DNA of 47,298 nt from Candidatus Staskawiczbacteria bacterium RIFCSPHIGHO2_02_FULL_43_16 (GCA_001821935.1 MHOU01000002.1:58793-106090); one strand, 5' to 3'; shown: positions 7,493 through 17,000, numbered from the stretch's first letter. Notes: generated from the letters alone by a model not told the origin. Made by a program: numbers and translations.

Positions 7493-8944
7493 ATGAAATC
7501 TACCTATAAACCAACCATTGGGCTGGAAGTCCATGTAGAATTAAGGACTAACAGTAAGATGTTTTGTAGTTGCCCTAACGACCCGAACGAAAAAAGACCA
7601 AACCAGAATATTTGTCCAACGTGCATGGGACACCCGGGGACGCTTCCGGTGGCAAACGAAGAGGCCATTAAAAAAGTGATTAAAACTGGGTTTGCTTTAA
7701 ATTGTGAAATTGCGACTGAATCAAAATTTGATAGGAAAAATTATTTTTACCCCGATATTCCTAAGGGCTACCAGATCAGCCAATATGACATGCCTTTGTG
7801 TGGGAAGGGTTTTTTGGAAATTAATGGCAGAAAAATAGGGATTACCAGAATTCATTTAGAGGAAGATACGGGCAGCTCGCTTCATCCTGAAGGGGCAGAC
7901 TATTCGTTGGTTAACTATAATAGGGCGGGCGTGCCATTGATGGAGTTGGTAACCGAGCCGGACATAACCAGTGGCAAGGAGGCCAGTGATTTTGCCAAAG
8001 AGTTGCAGTTGATTTTTAAATATTTGGGAGTTTCGGATGCCGATATGGAAAAGGGATTGATGCGGGTGGAAGTGAATATCAGTGTCAGCAAAACTAAAAA
8101 GCTTGGCACGAAGGTAGAAATTAAAAATTTAAACAGTTTTAAGGTGGTAGAAAAATCCATTGATTTTGAGATTGCCCGGCAAACGGAACTTTTGGAAAGC
8201 GGGGGAGATGGCTCGCCCGTAGGGCTACGCCCGAGAGTGGTGCAGGAAACCCGTGGCTGGAATGATGAAGAAGAAGAAACCTTCAGCCAGCGGGAAAAGG
8301 AGTCCGCCCATGATTACCGGTATTTCCCCGAGCCGGATTTGCCGCCACTGCATTTTGACCATGAATATTTGCAGAAAATAAAAGGCGAGGTCCCGGAATT
8401 ACCTCAACACAAGCGCTTAAGGTTCGCCAAAGAATATGGCTTGGAAGAAAGCCAGATAGAAGTGTTTGTGGCAAATAAAGATTTGTCAGAATATTTTGAA
8501 AAGGTGGCATCTGAGGGGCAAGAGAAAAGTTTATATAAACTGGCGGCCAATTACTTGATTTCCGATGTGCAAGGGCTGTTGGGCAATACGGAATTCGTGG
8601 AAGAAACTTTTAAAATCACGCCGGAAAATTTTGCTGAATTTATTGCCATGATCCACAAAGGTGACATTAACAGTAAAACCGCCAAAATGGTTTTGTTGGA
8701 AATGTTTAACACGGGAGTTGACTCTTCGCATATTGTGGAAAGCAACAACTGGGGTCAGATGAAAGACGATGGCCAATTGGAAGCAGTTGTTAAAAAAGTT
8801 ATTGATGCTAACCCGAAAGTGGTGGCGGATTACAAAGCGGGTAACGCCAATGTGCTACAATTTTTGGCCGGCCAGGTCATGAAAGAAACCCGCGGCACCG
8901 CCAACCCGCAAAAGGTGCAAGAATTATTGAAGAAATTTTTGTAG
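7493..8944 (+). CDS. gatB: Asp/Glu-tRNA(Asn/Gln) amidotransferase subunit B
   Basis: 483 aa. It begins YKPTIGLEVHVELRT and has a zinc knuckle CSCPND...CPTCMGHPG near residues 22-45, followed by the long PET112 core (YFYPDIPKGYQISQYD) and a C-terminal GatB/YqeY tail. With GatA and GatC it converts misacylated Glu-tRNA(Gln) or Asp-tRNA(Asn) to the amide form. Odd feature: between ESGG and VVQETRGW there is an insert reading SPVGLRPR, encoded by a palindrome also found in rnhB. No Shine-Dalgarno; probably leaderless. Confidence 0.96.
   Translation: MKSTYKPTIGLEVHVELRTNSKMFCSCPNDPNEKRPNQNICPTCMGHPGTLPVANEEAIKKVIKTGFALNCEIATESKFDRKNYFYPDIPKGYQISQYDMPLCGKGFLEINGRKIGITRIHLEEDTGSSLHPEGADYSLVNYNRAGVPLMELVTEPDITSGKEASDFAKELQLIFKYLGVSDADMEKGLMRVEVNISVSKTKKLGTKVEIKNLNSFKVVEKSIDFEIARQTELLESGGDGSPVGLRPRVVQETRGWNDEEEETFSQREKESAHDYRYFPEPDLPPLHFDHEYLQKIKGEVPELPQHKRLRFAKEYGLEESQIEVFVANKDLSEYFEKVASEGQEKSLYKLAANYLISDVQGLLGNTEFVEETFKITPENFAEFIAMIHKGDINSKTAKMVLLEMFNTGVDSSHIVESNNWGQMKDDGQLEAVVKKVIDANPKVVADYKAGNANVLQFLAGQVMKETRGTANPQKVQELLKKFL
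8212..8235 (+). repeat. Intragenic palindrome, GLRPR family, in gatB
   Basis: CTCGCCCGTAGGGCTACGCC and the four following bases form a near-perfect palindrome that stays in frame and encodes SPVGLRPR. The related copy in rnhB is at 17921-17944. Confidence 0.7.
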
Positions 8945-8946
8945 AT

Positions 8947-9107
8947 TAGACCTGTTGCGTATTAAGGATTGTTACGAAAATCGAAGATTTTGGATCAGAA
9001 ATTTGATAGAATTTTGAGGCTTGCCCGCTGGGCCCGCCGAGAAATTATTGCAAATTTCTGGCCGAAATATGCGATTTGCAGTAAATCCTTAATACGCAAC
9101 AGGTCTA
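8947..9107. repeat. 161-bp element with perfect 24-bp terminal inverted repeats
   Basis: Arms 8947-8970 and 9084-9107 are exact reverse complements. The interior holds another perfect 10-bp pair (CAGAAATTTG with CAAATTTCTG). It lies in the intergenic space between convergent gatB and miaA. It has no ORF. It could be a MITE-like element or a long structured RNA end. Confidence 0.8.
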
Positions 9108-9120
9108 TGTAAAAACATCA

Positions 9121-9170
9121 AAAAAGCCCGGAAAATCCCCGGGTCGTAGCGATACGATTTCGGGGATTTT
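9121..9170. terminator. Bidirectional terminator between gatB and miaA
   Basis: AAAATCCCC pairs with GGGGATTTT, flanked by A residues on the left and T residues on the right, so it works for both converging genes. A smaller GCCCGG/CCGGGC stem overlaps its left side. Confidence 0.7.
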
Positions 9171-10084
9171 TAATGTAAAAAGTTTTTAATCAGTTTTTGT
9201 GCTTCCGTTTGGTTTTTTACCCAATGAATCCTTTGATCACGTTTAAACCAGGTCATTTGGCGTTTGGTAAATTGCAATGATTCTTTTTGGATTGCATCAA
9301 TCATCTCCCCGTAGGAGATTTTTTGTTGTAGGTATTGTGCGACAAAGCGATATTCCAGGCCAAGTTCTTCAAGTCTTTTAAACGAGAGGCCAGTTTTTGC
9401 CTGTCTGCCGACAGGCAGGTGGAGATTTTTAACTTCAATAATAATTCCTTTGATTCTTTTTTTCAGGCGGGCGGCAATCAATTTTTTTAGTTCTTGGGGA
9501 GATTTTTTAATGCCAATAAGCAGTGGACGCCCGACGTCCACCGTGGACGTCGGGCGTCCACCTGCTGGTGGGACGGGTTTTCCCGTGGTTTTGACTATTT
9601 CAATGGCGCGGATGAGGCGGCGGGGGTTTTGGGGGTCAATATTAGCGGCGCGGGCGGGGTCTAGTTTTAAAAGCATCTGGTAAAGCTCTTTGATGGTTTT
9701 TCTTTCCAGTTTTTTCCTTAACTTCCAATTTGGTTTAACTTCCGGAATAACAATGCCGTCAACGATTGATTGGATGTAAAAACCGGTTCCGCCAACTAAA
9801 AAGGGTAGCCGTCCGCGTTTTTGAATTTGTAATATAGTCCGTCTGGCTAATTTTTGGTACTGGGCGACCGTGAATTTGCGCGTGGGGTTGGCCACATCAA
9901 GTAAATGATGAGGAATGCCTGCCATTTCGCGCTTCGTAATTTTCCCGGAACCAATATCCAGCCCCCTGTACACCTGCCGGGAATCGGCAGAAATAATTTC
10001 TCCATTAAAAAGCCGCGCCAGCTTTATGGCTAGCGCAGATTTTCCCGAGGCAGTTGGCCCCAAAATTACGACTAATTTATCCAT
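9170..10084 (-). CDS. miaA: tRNA dimethylallyltransferase
   Basis: 304 aa. It has the P-loop LGPTASGKS at the N-terminus, then ISADSRQVYRGLDIGSGKI (substrate-binding DSxQVY motif), LLVGGTGFYIQ-type segment near residue 97, and a basic C-terminus. It prenylates A37 of tRNAs reading UNN codons. Two in-frame palindromic inserts interrupt it: GRPTSTVDVGRP at about residue 175 and LPVGRQA at about residue 225. It follows the membrane-protein gene by one base in the thrS operon. No Shine-Dalgarno. Confidence 0.94.
   Translation of the reverse strand: MDKLVVILGPTASGKSALAIKLARLFNGEIISADSRQVYRGLDIGSGKITKREMAGIPHHLLDVANPTRKFTVAQYQKLARRTILQIQKRGRLPFLVGGTGFYIQSIVDGIVIPEVKPNWKLRKKLERKTIKELYQMLLKLDPARAANIDPQNPRRLIRAIEIVKTTGKPVPPAGGRPTSTVDVGRPLLIGIKKSPQELKKLIAARLKKRIKGIIIEVKNLHLPVGRQAKTGLSFKRLEELGLEYRFVAQYLQQKISYGEMIDAIQKESLQFTKRQMTWFKRDQRIHWVKNQTEAQKLIKNFLH
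9398..9420 (-). repeat. Intragenic palindrome, GRQ family, in miaA
   Basis: GCCTGTC and GACAGGC flank TGCC, with AGG repeats outside. In the miaA frame it reads LPVGRQA. The sister copy is in thrS at 11794-11813. Confidence 0.7.
9524..9560 (-). repeat. Perfect 17-bp inverted repeat inside miaA
   Basis: TGGACGCCCGACGTCCA, three bases, then its exact reverse complement. It is translated in frame as a GRPTSTVDVGRP segment absent from normal MiaA, between the KTTGKPVP and LLIGIK parts of the core. Confidence 0.8.
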
Positions 10085-10085
10085 A

Positions 10086-11726
10086 CTATCTCATCTCTTC
10101 TTTTTTGTCTTTGATAAAATACCGCCACTTTTCCAAAAATTCAATGAACACGGAAAAGGGCATGTCTATTAACACATTAAAAAAGGTGGTGATAGCGTTG
10201 TATTTTTTCCATTTGTGGCTCATCCAGCGGCCGGCGCCGGTGATGGGTAAGAGTAGCACGTCAGAAATAAACATGAAAAGCCCACCGCCTCCACTTTCAA
10301 TGGTCAGTTCTTCAGAGCGCGAACGCACCGCCGTGCCAGCGAACAAAATCAAGGCGATGAAAATGATGTTGATAATAATGGAGCTGACCGGGAAGTGAAG
10401 ATAGTTAAACACCCAGTAAATGCCCCCGAAAGAAACCACCGCTCCCATCAGGTAAATAAAAGAAAGCATCAGCCTGGTTGAGACACCGCGTTTCTTGGGG
10501 AGTTTTATCTCATAGATATCGGGCACGTCTTTTTTATGGACGATTTTGAAGGTTTCCATAATGGCCAAAGTCATATTTTTCGTGGAAGGCGGTTTGATGG
10601 TGGCAATGAGCACGGCCATGAGAGCGGTAGGAATGGCAACGTCGGCCGCTAGGGAAAGGGGGTTAATATCTCCGTCGCTGAACAATTTTGCCAATATGAA
10701 TTCAAGCAATATCAGTGAAACGATTTTGGTAATGAAAATTGACGCGGTAGAATACACCGCCGCCCGCCTGATTTTAGCCTTTAAATCCAATAGCCTGGCT
10801 GCGTAAGCTTCGCGGATTGCCCCCTCTAAAAAGGCCGGGTTTTGCAGCTGATTCATTATTTTTTCCGTTTCATCTGCTTGCGCAGCCAGATTTTTTGCCA
10901 GCACATCACCCAGCAGCAAATAAGGCGTGTCATATTTTTCACAAATGGCGTAAAACTTTTTTGCCAGAGGGTGCTGCAAATCTTGTTCAAGGGTTTTGAG
11001 GATCTTATAAATATGCTGGGCAATGGCAGCCAATTGGGCCTCTGACGGATTATCCCAATACGGATATTTATATTTCATCAGGTTGTAATTGATAATGGGC
11101 GTGTCAAACTTAAACAGCGCTTGCTGGACGGCAATGTATATTTGCAAATTCGTATCTTCTTTCTTTAACAACCCGATCCGATAAACCGCCTCTTGTACCT
11201 GGATGCGTTCTTGCATGTGGGAGAACATGTAATCTATCAGTGCCATTTCTTTGAGCGAAGGGGCCAGGGTTTCTTCAATTTCACAGGCCGCGATTTCCAG
11301 CAGATCATGATAAAAATTTAAACCGGCCTTGCCTTTTTTGTTTTCCGGGTTGTTTTTTAAAATAAATACATATTTTTCAATGATGCGCTGGACATCAGAC
11401 ACCTTTGATTCTTCAATAGTGTCATTTAAAAACCAGCCTCCGCGCACTAGTTCCAGCACCAAGGGTTCGGCCACATTTTGGGTGGTAAAGTTATTTAATT
11501 CCAAATCCAAAAACCGCCGTTTCAGTTTCCTGATAATGGCGGCGCGGCGCATTAAATGCTCTTCCTTCCAGTCAATGATGGTGCGGATGTGTTCGTAAAA
11601 AGAGGCGAACTTTGAAGCCACCTCGTCAACGTGTATGGTGGGAGCACCTCCTGTGGGTTTAAGAGATTTTTGCCAAAGCGAGTATTTTTCAATAAGCTCT
11701 TTGGTGGACTGGGTTAGCTCATTCAT
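10086..11726 (-). CDS. Hypothetical membrane protein
   Basis: 546 aa, family not recognised. The first ~310 residues are soluble and helical with many Glu/Lys/Gln. Four membrane segments follow at roughly 320-345, 362-380, 425-447 and 455-475, and the C-terminus is short and basic. It overlaps the thrS stop by 4 bp (ATGA) and ends one base before miaA, so all three are translated from one message. The context suggests only constitutive expression. Confidence 0.8.
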   Translation of the reverse strand: MNELTQSTKELIEKYSLWQKSLKPTGGAPTIHVDEVASKFASFYEHIRTIIDWKEEHLMRRAAIIRKLKRRFLDLELNNFTTQNVAEPLVLELVRGGWFLNDTIEESKVSDVQRIIEKYVFILKNNPENKKGKAGLNFYHDLLEIAACEIEETLAPSLKEMALIDYMFSHMQERIQVQEAVYRIGLLKKEDTNLQIYIAVQQALFKFDTPIINYNLMKYKYPYWDNPSEAQLAAIAQHIYKILKTLEQDLQHPLAKKFYAICEKYDTPYLLLGDVLAKNLAAQADETEKIMNQLQNPAFLEGAIREAYAARLLDLKAKIRRAAVYSTASIFITKIVSLILLEFILAKLFSDGDINPLSLAADVAIPTALMAVLIATIKPPSTKNMTLAIMETFKIVHKKDVPDIYEIKLPKKRGVSTRLMLSFIYLMGAVVSFGGIYWVFNYLHFPVSSIIINIIFIALILFAGTAVRSRSEELTIESGGGGLFMFISDVLLLPITGAGRWMSHKWKKYNAITTFFNVLIDMPFSVFIEFLEKWRYFIKDKKEEMR

Positions 11727-13483
11727 TGTTTTTCTGAAATTTCAGTTTTCATTTTTTCCAAAAAGGCTTCAACCGGCATTTGGCCCAAGTCTCCCTGCCT
11801 GCCGGCAGGCAGGCCTTGCCCTCGCGCACGCACGGAAACGGCGCTTGCTGCGATTTCTTTATCGCCCATAATTAATAAATAGGGGATGTGCTGCATTTCG
11901 GCTTCGCGGATTTTTTTACCCAATGTATCGTTTTCTTCGTACATCTTAAATCTTAAATCATGCATCTTAAACTGCTCTGCAATTTTTTTAGCGTATTCAA
12001 AATGCTTATCTGAAATAGGAATAATAGCAATTTGCACCGGCGCCAGCCATAGCGGAAAATTCCCGGCCACGTGTTCAATATATACCGATAAAAATCGTTC
12101 TACGGAACCCATGAGGGCAAAATGTATCATCACCGGAGTTTGGGCTTTCCCGCCGGTATCAATATATTCTAAGCCGAATCGTGCGGGCTGCACAAAATCA
12201 AGTTGGGGAGTAGCCAGTTGCCATTCGCGGCCCAAAGAATCTTTAACCATAAAATCTATTTTGGGCCCGTAAAAAGCCGCTTCGCCTTCGGCAACAAAAT
12301 AATCCAGGTTGTTTTTCTTAGCGATGTCCAGCAAAATGTCTTCAGCCTTTTTCCAAAGTGAAACTTCGCCTAAATACTTTTTAGGATCTTTAGGGTCTCT
12401 GAATGAAAGGCGCGCCCGAAGCGGCATGCCGAATGTTTCGTAAAATATTTTAGTAACGTCAATTAATTCTTGGTAAATTTGTTCAATTTGATCCGGCATG
12501 CAAAAGGTGTGGCTGTCATCTTGAGTAATTGAGCGTACGCGCGAAAGCCCCAATAGTTCGCCGGCTTTTTCATCGCGGTACACGGTGGTGGTTTCCATGT
12601 ATTTTATCGGCAAATCTTTATAGCTGCGGGGTTTTGAGGCGTAAATCTGTTGGTGGTGCGGGCAGTTCATGGGTTTCATTACCAGTTCATCTTTAGTTTC
12701 TTGGCTTTTTACCAAAAATAGTTCACCGCCGAATTTATCCCAGTGGCCGGAAGTTTTATACAAATCATTCTTGGTAATATGCGGGCTCCACACTTTCTGC
12801 CAGCCTTTGGCCGCGCGCAGGCTTTGAGAATATTCGTTTAGCAATTCCCGCAGCCAAGTTCCTTTTTGGGTAAATAATGGCAAGCCCTTGCCGACTTGAT
12901 CGGAAATAGTAAATAAATCCATTTTTTCTCCCAAAATCCTGTGGTCTCTTTTTTTGGCTTCTTCTAACTGCTTCAAATACGCCTCTAATTCTTTTTGAGT
13001 CGCAAAAGCCGTGCCGTAAATACGGGTTAACATTTTATTTTTTTCATCACCGCGCCAATACGCGCCGGCAACTGAAAGCAGTTTGAAATTCTGCAGTTCT
13101 TTTTGCGGGTTTTGTGAGTGGCCGCCTTTACATAAATCCAAAAAGTTTCCCGGGTCGTTTTCGGTAATGGCTTTACCTTCTTTGGCAAAGTCTTTGATAA
13201 GTTCAAGCTTATAGGGGTTATCTTTAAAATGTTTTTTGGCGGTTGCCACCGAAACTTCTTTTACTTCAAAAGCGTGCCATGTGGCAAGGATCTCCCGCAT
13301 CTTTTTTTCAATGGCCGGGAAATCTTCTTGGGAAATGACCGTTTTGCCCATGTCAAAATCTTGGTAAAAACCATTTTCAATGGCCGGCCCGATGGCGTTT
13401 TTAGCTTTAGGCCACAATGTTTTTACTGCCGCGGCCAGCAAGTGGGCGAGTGAATGGCGTAGTTGCTCTGCATGTTCTTCCAT
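11723..13483 (-). CDS. thrS: Threonine-tRNA ligase lacking the TGS domain
   Basis: 586 aa from ATG 13483. It begins directly with the second additional (editing-type) domain, HSLAHLLAAAVKTLWP, so the ~60-residue TGS domain of standard ThrRS is absent. The catalytic core has MNCPHHQQIY (zinc Cys), SITQDDSHTFC (zinc His) and motif 3 GSVERFLSVYIEH, followed by the anticodon domain (PVQIAIIPISDKH). Inserts in the C-terminal domain read KMHDLRFKMYE and LPAGRQ. GTG 13513 is an alternative in-frame start inside the recurrent leader. It heads the thrS-membrane protein-miaA operon. Confidence 0.95.
   Translation of the reverse strand: MEEHAEQLRHSLAHLLAAAVKTLWPKAKNAIGPAIENGFYQDFDMGKTVISQEDFPAIEKKMREILATWHAFEVKEVSVATAKKHFKDNPYKLELIKDFAKEGKAITENDPGNFLDLCKGGHSQNPQKELQNFKLLSVAGAYWRGDEKNKMLTRIYGTAFATQKELEAYLKQLEEAKKRDHRILGEKMDLFTISDQVGKGLPLFTQKGTWLRELLNEYSQSLRAAKGWQKVWSPHITKNDLYKTSGHWDKFGGELFLVKSQETKDELVMKPMNCPHHQQIYASKPRSYKDLPIKYMETTTVYRDEKAGELLGLSRVRSITQDDSHTFCMPDQIEQIYQELIDVTKIFYETFGMPLRARLSFRDPKDPKKYLGEVSLWKKAEDILLDIAKKNNLDYFVAEGEAAFYGPKIDFMVKDSLGREWQLATPQLDFVQPARFGLEYIDTGGKAQTPVMIHFALMGSVERFLSVYIEHVAGNFPLWLAPVQIAIIPISDKHFEYAKKIAEQFKMHDLRFKMYEENDTLGKKIREAEMQHIPYLLIMGDKEIAASAVSVRARGQGLPAGRQGDLGQMPVEAFLEKMKTEISEKQ
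11794..11813 (-). repeat. Perfect 20-bp intragenic palindrome, GRQ family, in thrS
   Basis: CCTGCCTGCCGGCAGGCAGG is its own reverse complement and reads LPAGRQ in the thrS frame. It lies near the C-terminus of ThrRS. Confidence 0.85.
11939..11972 (-). repeat. ATCTTAAA direct repeats inside thrS
   Basis: Three copies of ATCTTAAA-type words in tandem encode the KMHDLRFKMYE segment, which interrupts the normal ThrRS anticodon-domain alignment. This is the same kind of AT-rich text found between genes in this window. Confidence 0.5.
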
Positions 13484-13577
13484 GAATTGATGTAGCGAAG
13501 CGAAGAAATTCACCTCGAAAATCAGGCTAAGATATATAATATACCTTGTGGCCTGATTTTCGCTGGATACCTTGTTC
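13484..13577 (-). promoter_or_regulatory. Recurrent structured leader, thrS copy
   Basis: On the minus strand: AACAAGGTATCCAGCG, a perfect 12-bp stem (CGAAAATCAGGC with GCCTGATTTTCG), GAGGTGA, then a hairpin ending at the ATG. Compared with the dcd and rpmG copies the stem bases change on both sides together. The in-frame GTG is again 30 bases upstream of the ATG. Confidence 0.75.
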
Positions 13578-13632
13578 GTTATTTTAATGACTATTTAATC
13601 ATGCTACCATTTCCTTTTTCCACAGAAAAGAC

Positions 13633-13661
13633 TTGACACGGTTTTTTGGTTATGATTAAAT
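13633..13661 (+). promoter_or_regulatory. Promoter of the 76-aa orphan
   Basis: TTGACA, 17 bp, TTAAAT. It is divergent from the thrS leader. Confidence 0.65.
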
Positions 13662-13725
13662 GGGTTTTGTGGGCAGAGAGGGTTCTTTGTCCAGTATGGA
13701 GTTTTTCACCCTTAGGAGTGCAGTC

Positions 13726-13956
13726 ATGGAAAATCGCGGTCATCAGCGCAAGATTCATTTGGAGATGGCGAAATCTCCGGCGCAAAGGGCCCTCGAAATG
13801 AGGAAAGCGATCGAAGAAGTCAACTCAATAACTTGGGTTGAAAAAGGCACGAGAGATCGTACGATCAAGATGCTCCAGGATGGCTCCCATTCTGTCGAGC
13901 GGATCATGAAGACGTTTCGTGCTCTTGCCGAGCGGCACCAGCCTCAACCCGCGTGA
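13726..13956 (+). CDS. Small basic hypothetical protein
   Basis: 76 aa, not recognised: MENRGHQRKIHLEMAKSPAQ, predicted helical, basic. I chose ATG 13726 because TTAGGAG lies eight bases upstream; the longer track ORF would begin at the promoter. It is a monocistronic unit with its own promoter and terminator. A helix-turn-helix-like end (TIKMLQDGSHSVERIMKTFRAL) is conceivable but not convincing. Confidence 0.65.
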   Translation: MENRGHQRKIHLEMAKSPAQRALEMRKAIEEVNSITWVEKGTRDRTIKMLQDGSHSVERIMKTFRALAERHQPQPA

Positions 13957-13975
13957 TTTTTCTGCGCCGTTTACG

Positions 13976-14006
13976 GCCCCACATAGAAAGGTGTGGGGCA
14001 TTTTTT
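13976..14006 (+). terminator. Terminator of the 76-aa orphan
   Basis: GCCCCACA pairs with TGTGGGGC, followed by ATTTTTT. It overlaps the 3' end of convergent dnaE. Confidence 0.85.
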
Positions 14007-17000
14007 ATGCTTCTTGTACAATCTCCTGTACGTCATCGGCTACAATTTTGATTTCACCGTTGCGGTCATCCACCCGGCCGGCAAAAAAGACAATTTTATT
14101 TTCTTGCAAGGCGACGGGATTTTTTTCCATCAAGTTGGGGAAGACCACCACCTCCGTTTTGGCCGTTAAATCTTCAAATTTGATAAACAGCATGGGCTTG
14201 CCGGTTTTGGTGATGATTTTTTTGGCTTGGGTTATCAGTCCGCCCAGCAGGACTTTTTTATTCACCCAGGTTTTGTCAATTTTGGCAATGGCAGTAGTGC
14301 GGGTTTCAAATAATTTTCTAAAACTGTTCAAGGGGTGGCTGGAAACATACAACCCCAGCAATTCCTTTTCCCAGGTTAATTTTTCCAGCATTTTGGCGGG
14401 AACGGCCGCGTCCATTTTTATTTCCGTGGTTTTCATGATGGCCGGGGCGCCGGCAAACAGGCCGATCTGCCCGGTAGATTTGTTTTTTTGGTTTTCGCGG
14501 GCGATTTCCAATAACTTTTCCAGGTTTTGCAGCATCTGGTTTCTCTCCGCAAATTCATCAAAGGCACCGGCTTTTATAAGCGCTTCCATACTTTTTTTAT
14601 TCAAATCTTTGCTGGCCACCCGGTGGATGAAATCGCTGACGGAAGTGAACTTGCCGTTGGTTTTGACTTCCAGCGCCACGGTGTCAATAATATTTTCACC
14701 CACATTTTTAATGGCCAAAAGTCCGAAGCGGATTTTCTGCTGGCCGGGCACCACGGTAAAGTTTTTCAAGCTTTCATTAATGTTGGGGGGAAGCACTTCA
14801 ATGTCCATTTTTTTACATTCTTCTATTAACAGGGCGATGCGTTCCACATCCGCCTTTTCCGAAGTTAACACCGAAGCCATAAATTCCACCGGGTAGTGGG
14901 CTTTTAAATAGGCGGTTTGATAAGCAATGGTGGCATATGAAACCGAATGGGATTTATTAAATCCGTAAGCGGCAAAGGGTAAAATCCATTGCCATAATTC
15001 TTCGGCTACTTTTTTTTGAAAACCGTTTTTGACGGCGCCATCAATAAATTTAGTTTCTTGCGCGTCAAGCAGGGCTTTGATTTTCTTGCCCACTGCTTTT
15101 CTTAATACATCGGCTTCTCCTAGCGTAAAACCGGCAATAACTTGGGCAAGCTTCATGAGTTGTTCTTGGTAAATCATGATGCCTTGGGTGCTTTTTAATA
15201 GGGGTTCAAGTTCGGGAATGATGTAGGTTATTTGCTGCCGGCCGTGTTTTCGCTCAATGTAGTCTGGGATAAATTGCATGGGGCCGGGCCGGTACAGCGC
15301 CACCATGGCTGCAATGTCTTCAAATTCGGTAGGTTTTAACTCTTTTAAGTAGCGCTTCATTCCGTCTGATTCCAATTGAAACACTGATGTAGTTATGGCA
15401 TCTTGCAAAAGCTTGAAGGTTTTTTGGTCGTCATGGGGTATTTTTTCAATATTTATGGATTCGCCGCGGATGACGAAAATTCGCGCCAAAGTATCTTCAA
15501 TAATGGTCAGGTTTTTTAACCCCAAAAAATCCATTTTCAAAAGCCCTAAGTCTTCAATGGCGTGCATTTCATACTGGGTGATAATGGAGTCGTCTTCTTT
15601 CCCCGGGGGATGTTGCAAAGGAACCGACTGGTCTAGGGCGTCTGCGGAAATTACCACCCCGCAGGCATGGGTGGAAGCATGGCGGGCCACCCCTTCCAAT
15701 TTTAATCCCAGGTCAATTAATTTTGTGGCTTGCGGGTCATTTTTATACAATTCTTTAAATTCCGCCACTTTTTCCAGGGTTTCAGTCAAATCCATTCCCA
15801 GGGGAATCATTTTTGCCATCGTATCGCAGTAGCTGTACGGGTATTGCAAAGCCCGGCCCACATCGCGCACTACGGCGCGGGCGGCCATGGTTCCAAAGGT
15901 GATAATCTGGGCCACGTGGTCATGGCCGTATTTTTCACCCACATACTTAATCACCTCATCACGCCGCCGGTCGGTAAAGTCCATGTCAATATCGGGCATG
16001 CTGATGCGCTCCGGATTTAAAAATCGTTCAAACAGCAGGTCATATTTTATCGGGTCAACGCTGGTGATGTCGGTAAGGTAACAGACCAGGGAACCTGCCG
16101 CCGATCCCCGGGCGTTCCTGCTGATTCTTTTTTCCAGGGCCCATTTGGTAAAGTCATGCACAATTAAAATATAGCCGGCAAATCCGGTTTTGTTGATAAT
16201 GGAAAGCTCGTAGTCCATTCTTTCCCTGATCTCGGGCGTGATATGGGGGTACTTTCTTGCCAGCCCTTCTTCGCAAAGTTGGGTTAAATAACTTTCGGCG
16301 GTTTTTCCTGGAGGTACCTGGAAAGAGGGGAGCCGCGTTTTTCCCAGTTCAAATTCAAAGTCGCACATGTCGGCGATTTTCTGGGAGTTTTCCAAAGCCT
16401 GGGGCGTGTCTTTGAAAATCTCTGCCATTTTGGCGGGTGAGAGCATGGAAAAATCATCGCCTTGCAACGTGAGGCGTTCGGGGTCATTGGGGTCGGAACC
16501 GGTGTTGATCAACATTAAAACATCCTGGGCTTCGGCGTCTTCGGCGCGCAAATAGTGAATATCATTGGTGGCCACCAGCGGCAAGCCGGTTTTTTGGGCC
16601 AGTTCAATAATTTTTTTATTCAACACCTGTTGTTCGGGGATATTTTGGTGGTATTGCAATTCTAAATAAAAAGAATCCGATCCGAAAATTTTTGAATAAT
16701 GGCGCGCCAAGGTTTCGGCTTCATCCAGCTTACCGGCCAATAACAATTTGGGGATTTTTCCGTTTAAGCAGGCGCTGGTGCCGATCAAACCTTCGGCGTG
16801 TTTTTCCAAAAGCTCTTCATCAATGCGCGGCTTGTAATAATAGCCTTCCAGGTGGGCGGTGGTAACCAGTTTGACCAGGTTTTCATAGCCCTTCTGGTTT
16901 TTGCAAAGCAAAATCATGTGCCAGCTTTTGGCGTCAATGTTGGGGCGCTTGTCTTTATGGCCTTCAAAGGCCATGTAGACTTCACAGCCAATGATGGGCT

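Noticed and set aside
13484-13577. T-box riboswitch for thrS
   Set aside because: No T-box bulge or specifier hairpin; the element is shared with dcd and rpmG.
13919-14896. 325-aa plus-strand ORF
   Set aside because: Shadow of dnaE on the other strand; composition reflects reverse-complemented dnaE codons.
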